Notes under the pieces: model-generated
Told to the model about the DNA's origin: nothing
The model's input: only the letters and a program-made list of their open reading frames with translations
Databases searched by the model: none
Made by a program: the position numbers and the translations under genes
NCBI GenBank assembly: GCA_917880885.1
Contig: OU862913.1
Span: 7,378,001-7,442,000, forward strand
Source: Limnephilus marmoratus
Taxonomy: Eukaryota > Arthropoda > Insecta > Trichoptera > Limnephilidae
Length of the DNA stretch: 64,000 nucleotides
Direction: 5' to 3'
Shown: one piece after another, positions 21,577 through 32,794 of the stretch
Numbering within the stretch: the stretch's first letter is position 1
How the letters are laid out: the number at the start of each line of letters is the position of its first letter

Positions 21577-22525
21577 TCTGATTGCTTGATGTTCCTCTGT
21601 CTAGACAACTCTGGACAGGCCACACTAAAAGCAGTATGGTTACCCTTACAATTAATGCAAATTGGGCTTTTGCTTGAGTTTTGACACTGTTCAAATTGAT
21701 GATCCTCTCCGCAATGGAAGCAACGCGGAGGGGAACGACAAATGGGTTTAGTATGCCCAAATCTGCAACAGTTAAAACACTGGATTGTGGGGAATCTATA
21801 TATTTCGACGGGAAGAGATTTATAATAAATGAACACCCGGGATGGTAAGATTTGGCCTTCAAAAGTTATAACTACGGATTGAGAGGGTTTCCAAATGGTG
21901 GTTCCAGAAGAAGAATCCATGAAATTTAAACGACGAGCTTTCAAAACTCGTTAACTTGGGAGTCATTAAGAGCATCTACAATTTCAGATTCAGAGAGATC
22001 GGTGGGTATACCTTTCACTCTGCCCATTCTGGTTAAGTTGAAAGTAGGTATAAACGCTTTAAATTTATTATTTGACAAAGAACCAAGTTTTTTAACAAAG
22101 TCATTAGCAAAGGTGGAGGATTAAAATTCTATGGACAATTTATATCTGCCTTCCGGCTTCATTGAACCATTTATTATTCCTAGGTTATTATTTTTAGAGC
22201 TAAAAATGAATTTTCCAAAATCCAGAGGATGAATTATTTTCCCCTGTTCAGTCTTTTGCACATTAACAATAAATGGAGCTGAAGAGGAACTAGAATACAT
22301 CAATTTAATAGTTGTGGCTTCTGTAGGAATGGAATCATTGTGAAGGATTGGGGCTTGCTTGGATTGAGGAATAGATTTAATTTTGAGAGGAACATCAGGA
22401 ATAAGCAAAGGTCGTCGTTTTCGGGAAGGAATAGTTATAGATACTTGACTGCCGTCAGTATCATAGCCATCAGAAATATTAAATATGGACTCAGGGTCTG
22501 GAGGCCGATTCTCATCCTCCTCCAT
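21577..22525 (-). pseudogene. Non-LTR ORF1 (gag-like), N-terminal and zinc-knuckle part
   Basis: The start MEEDENRPPDPESIFNISDG at 22,525 is followed by a basic linker. After two frame changes (near 22,120 and 21,950) comes a region with FIYYKSLPVEIYRFPTIQ and Cys-rich knuckles (CFNCCRFGHTKPIC, CFHCGEDHQFEQC, CINCKGNHTAFSVAC). This is the usual RNA-binding gag of I/Jockey-type elements. It breaks at 21,575 where another element is inserted and resumes at 20,190. About 200 bp of AT-rich leader lie upstream, to about 22,740. Confidence 0.85.
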
Positions 22526-22894
22526 ATTACAAATTAATTAACAAAAAAAAACAAAAAACAAAACATAAATTACAAGATAAAAAATTAATAATTAAAAATA
22601 AATAGAGTCTATAAGACTGACTGTAGGCACTCAACCGTAAATCAAATAATACAATGGATTAGTAACGAAAACGTAAAGGTAACAATAAATTCTTATCTGA
22701 TTGTAGACAGCAACACAGCAAGTAACCACAATACACGTCTATACAGCTTCACAGTGCTATCCGAACTATCTACGCTAGTTTTGAAGTTCATTAAATGTTT
22801 CACAATTCCCCCGAAGCGTGTGGCCCTTATCGCGATACTGGTGGAAAGAGAGAATTTTTAACTTGACCTTTGTACGGGTGACCGTATCAGTTTT

Positions 22895-23222
22895 TGCAGT
22901 CGCGAGATCGAATCCCGGCGTGACAAATAAATTTTAATTCATTAATTTGTGTATTCACAATTTATTCATTTAAAATAACATAAAGCATATTTGCGGCACG
23001 TTCCAGAGTGGAAGATACTCTCAGTATCACCTGGTGTAAGACCACCATTCAGAATTGAAACGTTGCTTGAAATGGCTTCTGCCGTGTTTGGTGACCAGAT
23101 CTGAATAGACAGGTGCTCCACTGCCTCCCCACTGCCTTCAGCCTCACAACATACCCTAATTGGGGATGCCATAGTCCCACTGGCTCCAGACGGGAGCAGT
23201 TGGAATTCTTGTGCGGTATTCA
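22895..23222 (+). repeat. SINE copy B, tRNA head deleted
   Basis: It has the same body as copies A and C, but the head is reduced to GCAGTCGCGAGATCGAATCC. It carries the single, uninterrupted GTTGTGAG (minus strand, near 23,145) that is the empty site for the hAT insertion of copy A. The minus ORF at 22,966-23,223 lies wholly within the SINE. Confidence 0.75.
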
Positions 23223-23596
23223 TGTAAAAGAGGTGTTAAGAAACTCATACGATATATCAGAAATTTAAATTAAAACAAACACCTATTTGAATGAAATATT
23301 TTTTTTTAAATATATTTAACATCGGTGCAAATAGTTAAAAGTTCCACGAGATTCCATCAAATTTTAATTTGTTTTGTATACCTACTTTATTATATTACTA
23401 CTAAACTAAATAGTAAGAAGTTGCTTTCATGTACCTACAACTTTTTAAAATTAATGTACCCGAAAGTAAGGACCATCAGTTTTCGTAAAAAAACGTTTCG
23501 AATCTTATATTGAGTACGTTTTGTTTTAGATACAATTTCTGATGTGGTATGTACGAGATTCGGGTAATTATTGATTACGAATAACTCTGGCGTAAA

Positions 23597-23660
23597 GAAA
23601 TTTGATGAAAGTAAGTGCCTTGTTAACGCAGACTTGTGAGAGCTTGCAGTTATAATGGCA
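23597..23660 (-). pseudogene. Fossil zinc finger downstream of gene 1
   Basis: On the minus strand this reads as a decayed finger (RSCCHYNCKLSQV, then a frame-shifted ALT-like helix) beginning about 70 bp beyond the stop at 23,726. It is absent from the equivalent flank of copy 2, so gene 1 probably once had more fingers. Confidence 0.5.
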
Positions 23661-23725
23661 ACATGAACGCGTGAGTAAAATGTGACTTTTAAGATATTCC
23701 TTTTGAATACATGAATAGTATAGGA

Positions 23726-24699
23726 TCATGAAAAAGGTTTTTCTTCAGTATGGTTGAGCAAATGCCTTATTAAGACTGATTTGAATAAGCAGGAGTAAAT
23801 ACAATGGGAACATGAATAAAGCTTTTCTCCAGTATGGTTGCGTATGTGCATTGTTAATTGTGACTTGCGGGAGCAGGCATAGTTACATTGGGAACATGAG
23901 TGAGGCTTTTCGCCAGTATGGGTGCGTAAGTGCCTTGTTAAAGCTGATGTGCTTGAGCAGGAGTAGTTACAATGTGGACATGAGTGAGGCTTTTCTCCAG
24001 AATGGGTGCGTAAGTGCACTATTAAATGTGATTTGTTAGAACAGGAGTAGTTACATTGGGAACATGAGTGAGGCTTTTCGCCAGTATGGGTGCGTAAGTG
24101 CCTTGTTAAAGCTGATGTGCTTGAGCAGGAGTAGTTACAATGTGGACATGGGTGAGGCTTTTCTCCAGTATGGATGCGTATGTGCTTTGTTAAATCTGAT
24201 GAGCTTGAGCAGGAGTAGTTACAATGTGGACATGAGTGAGGCTTTTCTCCAGAATGGGTGCGTAAGTGCACTATTAAATGTGATTTGTTTGAACAGGAGT
24301 AGTTACAATGTGGACATGAGTGAGGCTTTTCTCCAGAATGGGTGCGTATGTGCTTTGTTAAATCTGATTTTCTTGAGCAGGAGTAGTTACAATGGGAACA
24401 TGAATGAGGCTTTTCTCCAGAATGGGTGCGTAAGTGCCTTGTTAAATTTGATTTGCTTGAGCAGGAGTAATTACAATGTGGACATGAGTGAGGCTTTTCT
24501 CCAGAATGGGTGCGTAAGTGCACCGTTAAATGTGACTTGTGGGAGCAGGCGTAGTTACAATGTGGACATGAGTGAGGGTTTTCTCCAGTATGGATGCGTA
24601 AGTGCCTTTTTAAATATGATTTGTTTGAACAGGAGTAGGTACAATATGAACACAAATAAGGTTTTTCTCCAGGGTGCATCTTCAGGTTCGTTATTTTAT
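23726..24699 (-). CDS. Zinc-finger gene 1, final exon with 11 C2H2 fingers
   Basis: The exon begins after the acceptor TTATCTTTTGCAG (phase 1) and codes for 323 residues to the stop at 23,726. It holds eleven C-x2-C-x12-H-x3-H fingers joined by [ST]GEKPHSC linkers, most with a third Cys (CPHCNYSC). Helix residues vary (SHKSHL, SSKSNL, SRKSDL, SSSSDL, SSTSAL, SRKSQL, LFKSVL), while finger frameworks are nearly identical, a sign of recent internal amplification. Finger arrays like this bind DNA in the nucleus; target and role are unknown. It joins to the acidic exons at 24,786-24,941, 26,180-26,332 and 27,900-28,053 for a 478-residue protein. The long opposite-strand frames are mirror effects of the repeat. 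Confidence 0.92.
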
Positions 24700-24785
24700 C
24701 TGCAAAAGATAACGGATAAAGCTCAATAAGAAGGAATCTATAATGAAACGAGAAAATTATTAAAACAACCAAGACTCGATATTAC

Positions 24786-24941
24786 CTGCAGCAGTCTGGG
24801 TAATACTTTCAGAGTACTCTGAGCATTCCTTTTTAACATCTGTCAGATCTATGTCTATTTCCGTATAAGTATATTCCTCTCCATCTTCTTCTCGGGGTCC
24901 TGGTTCTGTCTTGATGGGGACAGTCTCCACATTTATGCTAC
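24786..24941 (-). CDS. Zinc-finger gene 1, exon 3 (acidic module)
   Basis: 156 bp between acceptor TTTTTCAAG and donor GCAG|GTAATA, phase 1 at both ends. It encodes ETVPIKTEPGPREEDGEEYT followed by an EIDIDLTDVKKECSE motif. The module is acidic with an IKxEPG core like a SUMO-acceptor site (inference). It could be skipped or duplicated without breaking the frame. Confidence 0.85.
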
Positions 24942-26179
24942 CTTGAAAAACAAAACAATAATAACAACAAAAAAATGACAACAACAAAGAGGTAAATTCA
25001 CAATGTCTTCAACTCATCTTAAAAAATCACGTAAGAATCCTGACCATATGCAGATCTCCGAACACACATTATATAAAACCATTCTCACATTTACCGTATG
25101 AAATTTAAGCAAACATAGAACTCTGACAAAAAACCTATCGCAATATAATTAGTGAAATTTAATCAACAAAATCATCTCCAAAAGAACGAATATCTAAATG
25201 AAGTAACTTTATTAGAATATCGACCAGCCGTCACCGCTACAACAAGAGAATCAGACTCAAACAATATAAATAATAATACTAAACTAGACAATAAATCCAT
25301 TATCGTTATTTATTTTGGGGTGTTGTGGTTCTTGTGCTCCTCCGTCTTTAGCCAACGTTTCGGATATTGTAAGAGTGTCCAAAATTAAGGCAGATGAAAT
25401 AAATAACTGAGAGTGGGATTTTATTTTAAAATTAGTATAAGAAGCTTTTACCATGGTATAAGAAGCTTTTTCCTCCAAATTTTGAATCATGTTGGACCTG
25501 TTTTTGACCCTGAGATCTGTTAGAGTGTTTCTAATATATGTGTTAGTTATTATTTCTTGTGATTTGAACTAATAAATGTAAAGGAGTGCGGTTTAAGAAT
25601 AAAGTTAATTCTCAAAGTTTAATTCTCTTGTAAATAAATACTAACATACACAAATACAAAATCTCGCACACTCTCTACTTGACAATGGCTAGAACACTCC
25701 ATTGGGGTGAAAAGCCATTTAATTAAAAAAAAAAAAAAGAATAAAGTTGTTCAATTAACATGATAATTAATAAATTTTATTTATTGATTAATTAACATGG
25801 TTAAGATTGATGAATGTTCTGCAAGTTCTTACAGGGACTTTCAATAAAATTTTCATTGTTGGTTTTAATAAAACCTGCTAAACTACTTGTGTAGTTTGTC
25901 AACAGTACGTAATGATAATATTTTTGCAGTAACATGGTACAATAGTAAATAGTATGTAGGATGTGTAATGTTGATTATATAACAAACAAGTACAAATGAA
26001 TTTAATATGAATAAATGAATATAATCAACAAGTACTTCCATGGTTTAATTTTAATTTATATAAGGTAGGTATTAAAAATTAAATTTGATTCGAAGAATTC
26101 TAGTCACGTGTGACATAAAAAACAGGTAACTATTTGAAATAAAATGATGTTATGAAAACGTGTTAAGGATCCTAATTAC

Positions 26180-26332
26180 CTGCTGTTTGGGTAATTCTTT
26201 CAGAGCGCTCAGAGCATTCCTTTTTAACATCCGGGTGATCTATGTCAATTTCCGTATAAGTAATTCCCCCTTTAACTTCTTCTCGAGGACCTGGTTCTGC
26301 CTTGATGGGAACAGTCTCCACATTACTGCTAC
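26180..26332 (-). CDS. Zinc-finger gene 1, exon 2 (acidic module)
   Basis: 153 bp, acceptor TTTGTACAG and donor GCAG|GTAATT, phase 1/phase 1. It encodes NVETVPIKAEPGPREEVKG and EIDIDHPDVKKECSE, a clear duplicate of exon 3. A near-identical exon occurs in gene 2 at 35,482-35,634. It may be used together with exon 3 or as an alternative to it. Confidence 0.8.
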
Positions 26333-26459
26333 CTGTACAAACAACAATACAATACCTACATTGATATGCCGAGAAGAACTGTGATTAACATTCTAAATTA
26401 CGATCTTCCTTCCCCGAGATTGTACTTTGAGGAGATATATTAAATTAAATAAAAAAATT

Positions 26460-27340
26460 ACATTATTGACGGTTATAAAGGCCTTTGAAAAACTGTGTAA
26501 AAGTGGTTATTTAGATAAGTGACTTTAACCTTAAATATACCCGGTAGGTCCCTGGGACTCCATTGACAACTTTCAGCGTTCGTAAAACCGTTAGTTTTTG
26601 GAATTACAAATTGTGATGGGTAAGTAACCACGCTATTGGAGTCCGTGGGACTCCTCCGTGGTATTAATGTTACAGTTTTACCGTATTGACGGTACTGAAC
26701 AAAAAAAGCAAAAAAGAGAATCATGTTCTTTTTTTTGGTTTTTATAAGAATTGATATGTTTTTGTTATATTCCTTTAAAAATTACTTTGAAAAGTTGTTT
26801 TGTTTTTGAAATATTGAGAGTAGAAGTTTGGTCTCGTAATTTTATAACAAAAAGTGCCATATTCTAGAAGTTCCTTAATAAAAGGCTGTGATTCTATAAT
26901 TTTAAGTAAAAACCTATGCAATTGTAAAATCAAATACATAATAATAAATATAACTAACATTTCATTTAAAAAAGTGTTATTTCATGTTATATTTACGATT
27001 TTATTTCCAGGTGTCCTGGGGACTCCACCGGGTAAATTGTGTATGTATGAAGTCACCGGGTAAATCAAGGATTGGGATTAATTTCAGAAATAAGGAGCCT
27101 AGATGCCCGCTTAAGGGACCGACGCTTTAGGAAGGAAATACCATTTACTTTCAAGCGCCTTCAGAACGGAGTTTGGTACTTTATTGTCAATGGGATAATA
27201 ATTTTCATGTATCAAAATACATGTAACTCATATCGTCTCCCAAATAAGATGAGGGCTTCATTTGGGGGATCGTGAACTTTCTTGAGAAATAATAGTTAAA
27301 AAGTGCCTTAGTATGGCAGTCAACTAAAAAAATACAAAAT
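26460..27340. mobile_element. Extra DNA in copy 1, probably an insertion
   Basis: About 880 bp with no counterpart in the second duplicon, lying in intron 1 of gene 1. Inside it, ACCCGGTAGGTCCCTGGGAC (26,538) and a roughly inverted GTCCTGGGGACTCCACCGGGT (27,014) may be element ends. Short ORFs only; no protein recognised. Confidence 0.4.
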
Positions 27341-27344
27341 CTCA

Positions 27345-27790
27345 ATTTGGGAGGCGGTTATGGGTACCGCCGCACCGGGAACCATTTATTAGATAACCAA
27401 CACCTATGCCGTAGATTACCCTGAGTGGTTAGGCTATGAATAGTGTCTAAGCAATGGTGCCAGGGTTCATAGAGTGAGTTTTATCTGGATTTTAGCGATA
27501 GTTGATACTGCCCACCGAATGCGTGGCGGGCCGGATCGGAAGAGATTAGTCGAGGGAAACCTATTTTGACCACTCTAGAGCTCTTGCGGAACATCATAGA
27601 TTCATACTTCCGTCCCGGATTCCCACCGCACCTCATTCCTTTGTCCTTCCCAGATCATTAATTCTTTCTTTTCCTAAAAAGAACCTACACATAGGTTCCC
27701 CAAGTATGACATAGGCCCCGAGGAGAATATTTTTCGTTTCCTGTGGATCTCCTGGGTGGAGCTAATGTAAAAAAAACATATTTTGAAGTA
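27345..27790. repeat. Dispersed repeat 'G', copy in duplicon 1
   Basis: It shares GGGTACCGC, GGGAACCATTTATT and ATGACATAGG...GAGGAGAAT with 35,765-36,165. Its last 100 bp resemble 63,145-63,262 in reverse orientation. No coding potential found. Confidence 0.65.
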
Positions 27791-27899
27791 AATCACTGAC
27801 GAACGACAAGAAAAGAATTCGTGAACAATCATAAAATATCCGTGTGCGAAATACATTGCAAACCGGACATGAATTCCGAACATTTACAAAGCAACTTAC

Positions 27900-28053
27900 T
27901 GACTGCCGGAGTACTCTCCGCATACTGCAAACATTCCTTCTTCACATCCGGGAGGTAGATATCTATATCCGTATAGGGCATTTCACCTCCACCCTCTTCC
28001 TGGGACCCTGGTTCCACCTTGATGGAAACACTCTCTGGGTTGGGAAGATTCAT
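27900..28053 (-). CDS. Zinc-finger gene 1, exon 1 (start codon and first acidic module)
   Basis: An ATG at 28,053 opens MNLPNPESVSIKVEPGSQEE, then EMPYTDIDIYLPDVKKECLQ, ending at donor GTCA|GTAAGT in phase 1. This gives 154 bp, which joins in frame to exon 2 (Ser created at the junction). It is the third, most diverged copy of the acidic module and the only one with an initiator Met. Upstream sequence (28,066-28,140) has no clear TATA box. In duplicon 2 the equivalent position has been replaced by retrotransposon DNA. Confidence 0.8.
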
Positions 28054-28065
28054 GGCCTTCTGTGA

Positions 28066-29840
28066 TAGTGTTCCGGTTTAAAACAAAGATGGTAAATTGG
28101 TCCAAGCTTAAAATAAATTAGACCTGAAACAGAACCTTATACCTTAAACCTTATACAAACTTATACATCATCTTATTTACGAGTGGTTATAATAGAGCTT
28201 TAAATTATCTAAAACAAGTGATCTGGGTAACAATACAATAAATTTAATAATCGTAGACGGTTATTAAACCCCAAACATCAAATATTTAAGTTGGATGAAA
28301 GAACCATTGCGCCCTCCATTTTTATGTAAAAACATATAAACATAAAAATTATCCGGGCGCAGATTGCTTCTTGCGCTTAAACGAGTCATTCAATTGATCG
28401 AGAAAAACAAACGAATAATGTTTAAAAACTGGAAATATATATTTAAAATTGTCGTCACAATGACGATTGAAGCATAAAATATCTCACAGACGATTTCATC
28501 AATTAAACGTTCAAAGAGAGTCCACTCAGTTAAGGACTTAAATAAATAAATAAATAACAAATTCAGTTAAGAACTAAATGCAACGTTGACTTCACAAACA
28601 TGACCGGCAGAAAACATCTAACACAAAGTGTAGACCTGTCAAACTTACTATGGTGTAGTTTGCTTTGGACGATCTAGTTGACTTCACTGTCTTCTTATTA
28701 GTAGATACTCTTAGTAATAAATTTAATTAAACTCGTTAAAGACCACCAAAAAGAACAGAGAAATTCTTTTAAATGGCTTTAGCCGTGTTTCGTGACCAGA
28801 TCTGGTAATTAAAAACATACACAACATTGGGCTTGGTGATGACTATTATTACAAATGAATAAATGCAAGGCATAAACGGGTGATGTAAAAATGGATTGAC
28901 TAATTGAAATAGTTTAATGTTTTCCATTTGGGGTAAAGATTTAAGAAACTTACAATTGGCTGATATTTAATATATTTGCACAATATAAACGCAATATATT
29001 CTTATAAAAAAACATTCTCCAATTAAGGGACTTATTGCGGTTTCGGAAGTTTCAATTTTAGTTGATCGACTTTTATTGAACAAAAAAACTTGTTCAAAGT
29101 TGAAAAAAGTTGATACGTCTGAACCCGTTATTTGGCCTTAGTCAACGTGACATGAACTTACTTACGTACAAGTAGCGCGGCGGCCAACTCCGATGTGTTG
29201 TAGAAACGTCACTAGAAAAGTCAATAATGACATTAACTTCGGAATGGAACTATGATGGTCACATAACTTACATAAAACTGCAGAAATGGAACACAAATAT
29301 TGTTCAATCAATACAAAACGGAGACAAAATCGTTTTGTGCATCGAAGCAAGACGCATCACAATCGTGTTCTACGATGACATTACCATAGATAAGAGCAAA
29401 TCGTAGAAAATGAGCATAAAAATAAAAGATTGCTGCCGACAGTTCTTACTTTTGGTAAGCATAATATTATTAAAAAGAATTCTGAATAGGGAAAAACAAT
29501 TCGATGACGGTAAAAAGAATCTTTCGGAAGGCTTTAAACTGTATTTTTCAATGATTCGAGAATATTTTTTAATATTTAAAAATAAAACTTATTGCATCAC
29601 TTTTGAACAAGGTAAGTGAACTTAGAAGAGTAAAGATTTAAACCTTTATTTTTATCAAAATAGTGATTGGTTTTTCAACACAGATTAATAATTAATATAT
29701 TTAAAGAATTTCGGCTGTTTCTTGAAAGAAGGTGAGACTTATAGAAGGTTTACTACTAGAGTTAAGAGCACTCAATGTTGTAAAGTTATTCAATTGCGAT
29801 AAAGCTGAAAAGCTTGAAAATTTCAGCAGAGTCTGTAAAG
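28066..29840. other. No supported gene; putative promoter side of gene 1
   Basis: AT-rich sequence upstream of gene 1. A SINE-body fragment (AAATGGCTTTAGCCGTGTTT) lies at 28,772. An open frame without clear family runs on the plus strand at about 29,228-29,404 (internal Met, YDGHITYIKLQKWNTNIVQS); it is too short to call a gene. Confidence 0.4.
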
Positions 29841-29954
29841 TATGGTAATTGATAATCATATTCTCAAACGGTGTTTTTTAAATCTTGGATTCAGCGGCCC
29901 AATTTTTTTAAAGTTATTAGTTGGGTTACCCGGCTTCGCCCTGGACAACATTCG

Positions 29955-30105
29955 AAAGTGTTCTGGAATATTCCACAATGATGTTCCCGATTCCCTATTC
30001 TCGAACATTCCTCGACATACTCCGCCACTCCTTCCAGAACTTTCTAGAGCTCCATCGAACCTTCTAGATATTTCCGGAAGACTGTTCTAGAAATTTCAAG
30101 AGGGT
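29955..30105. promoter_or_regulatory. Cluster of heat-shock-element-like trimers
   Basis: Within 150 bp there are five arrays of alternating TTC and GAA at 5-bp steps: TTCtgGAAtaTTC (29,961), TTCtcGAAcaTTC (29,998), TTCcaGAActTTCtaGAg (30,032), TTCtaGAtatTTCcgGAA (30,062) and TTCtaGAAatTTCaaGAg (30,085). Three correctly spaced units are the minimal strong site for heat-shock factor. The preceding GGGTTACCCGGCTTCGCCC looks like repeat-family sequence, so the cluster may have been carried in by a mobile element. No gene is seen within 1 kb on either side. Confidence 0.6.
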
Positions 30106-31103
30106 GAAATTTCCAGCCCTTAGGTCTTCAAAAGCACGCTCTTTAGGTGAAAACGGGAACCGTCATCCAGAAGAGGGGATAGAGATCTACTATACCATAA
30201 CTCACTTGATCGTACTGGAACTCGTTCCTGAGTTTTTACCGGACGCACTTTTTTAAACTTTCTTTTATAATATTTATTGATTACCTTCACTATAAATTAT
30301 AAGATTAAGTCATGGTTCAGTGCAGAACTCAAATATTTTGAGGCAAATGTTTCCCTGTGATTAACGAAGTGGATCGACGGTCCACATTGCTTTGAAGTAA
30401 CAATAAAACATTATACATACTAATAACTAACCTGGTAACTCAAAACTAGAGGGGACGCTTGGGGTGGCTTAATGTATAGAGTATAAGTCAAGTAGGTATT
30501 CTGTATAATGAAACAAGTACTTATGCTAGTTTTGAAGTTCATTAAATGTTTCACAATTCCCCCGAAGCGTGTGGCCCTTATCGCGATACTGACGGAAAGA
30601 GAGAATTTTTAACTTGTTTGTACGGGTGACCGTATCAGTTTTTGCAGTCGCATAAATATCAGTACATTTCAAAGTTCGAAAAAAGCAGCATCAAACAAGT
30701 GTCAAGATCCAATTCGACATGGATACGGTGTCTGTTGGTATGTATTTTTAATATATTATGGTAGTTGTGCAGCGCCGCCGTCGTGCGGCGGCAAGGCGCT
30801 TGACTCGCATTCCGAAGGTCGCGAGATTGAATCCCTGCGTGACAAATAAATTTTAATTCATTAATTTGTGTATTCACAATTTATTCATTTAAAATAACGT
30901 ATAGTATATTTGCGGCACGTTCCAGAGTGGAAGATACTCTCAGTATCGCCCTGGTGTAAGACCACCATTCAGAATTGAATCGTTGCTTGAAATGGCTTCT
31001 GCCGTAATAAATATAATTTTAGTTTAATAGTTAGTTTGGTGACCAGATCTGAATAGCCAGGTGCTCCACTGCCTCCCCACTGCCTTCAGCCTCACAACAT
31101 ACC

Positions 31104-32794
31104 CCAATAGAGAACTCCAGTCCAATTTTTTTATTTTTTTTATGAATAAAGACCTTCAAACTTAACTAACTGCATTTTTATTTTTATAGTAAGTTTTAAT
31201 AGTTAAAATGATTGTCAAAGTTTTAATTTTTAAAGACTCCTAGAAACGCACCGTATCTATGGTGGCCTTCACCCACCTATAGTTTATTATTTTTAAGTTG
31301 TCTTTTTGAATCAGTGATGTTATGTCGAGGGAAATTTCCCTAGATCTAGGGGAGAAAAATATTTTTTAGGGATAAGGGAAATCAGGACAAAATCTAGGGA
31401 AATTTCGAACTCTGGCAAAAATTTTATTACATATTACAATATTACTGGTATTATTTATATATATATATATAAATATATATTTTTTGTAATTCCCATGAAT
31501 CTTAATTATTGTTGTGCTTACCATGCAATGTTATTTTTAACACTGACAACTCAAAATGATATTATATGTATCTAAAAAGATAAATGGGACCTCTGAAAAA
31601 AAAATTAATTTATGTTTTAAGTTCTATTTTTTCGGTGATTGCGGTTGATTTTTATTTTGCAAAGTGTTTTTTTTTTAATTTGGAATTCAGTTTCTAATTC
31701 AGTGGTGAGTGTATTCGTACTTTTAAATTATTACTTCACGTAGCAAAAAGTGTTTTATTTGGAAAAGCACAGTATTATAAGTATATTTACCAAGTTCCGA
31801 TATCTTTCCAATTAATTAATCATATTAATTAACATATAACAGGATTAGTGTTACACAATCAGGTGGCTACGTAGGTAATTGCGTAAATGTGAAATTCTAG
31901 GGAAATTTCACTTCGAAATCTAGGAAAATAATTTTTTTGGGCAGAGCATCCCTGGTTTTGCATTTAAGAAAATGACGGAATAAAATGAATATAGGATGAT
32001 TCAATGACTTTTGTGTGAGAAATTGAGGCGTTTTTTATTTATGATTAACTGCTTTTAATATAGAAAAACATTGGTAAAATGTCCACATTTCACCGCTACT
32101 GTTATTGTACTTTAACAAAGTGCAATATAAAAATAATGAATCATCTTTGCAAGTACAAGTGTCATCGTTTTTCAATTTTGTTGGTTTAGGCGTGATTTTG
32201 TACATTGTTTTATGTATAACACACACAGAAACTGGTATTCATAATACACTGCATGACGATTGCGTAGTAGTTTGTATAAAAATCCCTTTACTAAAATCAA
32301 TTTGAAAATACAATGTCAAAATATGACACGACTCTAACCTCAAATAGGCAAAATTTATTCCAGATTTTCCACAAATATAGCCCTTTTCGTAAATTGTTGA
32401 GGGCCTAAATTATGTTTCAATAAACACAATAACTATTATTTATCTAAATCTCTATAAACAGTATGAAAATAAACCAAAAACACGAAATATTGAATTGCAT
32501 ATGTGCACTTTAAGTCATTTCAAATGTCAATACAATACTGACAATACAATAACGCGATCACCAGGTGACAGTGGGTGAGTGCTGACGCGTGACGTCACCA
32601 TTCACCATTTCAGTAATGCCAACTTGACACTGTGTTTCGAGGAGAGGTTTAAAAATGCACTTTTTAATAATTTTTTAAAAACTCTGCGTTTAATATTATG
32701 AAATAAAAGTTATATATTCATAATCAGCGTTTATTGGTCTATATGAACATATTTTTTTAAAGCCATAATATTTTTCACTGGAGTTCCTTATTGG
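31104..32794. mobile_element. DNA element 'D', long copy, inserted in SINE C
   Basis: Ends CCAATAGAGAACTCCAGT and ACTGGAGTTCCTTATTGG are inverted (16 of 18). It interrupts the SINE at a site that is a near-palindrome in copies A and B. It has a second, different element inside (31,312-31,954). No transposase is recognisable; the short ORFs at 32.0-32.3 kb look random. Confidence 0.65.
31312..31954. mobile_element. Possible hAT-like element nested in D2
   Basis: It starts CAGTGATGTTATG and ends GCATCCCTG, with GGGAAATTTCCCTAGA near the left end and its relative CTAGGGAAATTTCAC near the right. Flanks TTTTGAAT and TTTTGCAT are a possible imperfect 8-bp duplication. The matching short D copy lacks it. 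Confidence 0.35.

Larger units (their letters stand above)
22757..27800. repeat. Duplicated block, copy 1 (zinc-finger locus and flanks)
   Basis: It matches 30,527-36,170 in the same order and orientation: the TTTGAAGTTCATTAAATGTT start, the SINE body, the 3' flank of the zinc-finger gene, the finger exon, two N-terminal exons and a TTTGGGAGGC...GGGAACCATTTATT element. Copy 1 has about 0.9 kb extra at 26.46-27.34 kb. Copy 2 has about 1.7 kb extra at 31.1-32.8 kb (element D2). Confidence 0.9.

Noticed and set aside
22966..23223. 85-codon minus ORF with a plausible-looking protein
   Set aside because: It is entirely within the SINE body, and the frame is not kept in the other copies.
29228..29404. 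Open plus-strand frame of about 59 codons
   Set aside because: No start context, splice sites or recognisable family; length is within chance for this composition.
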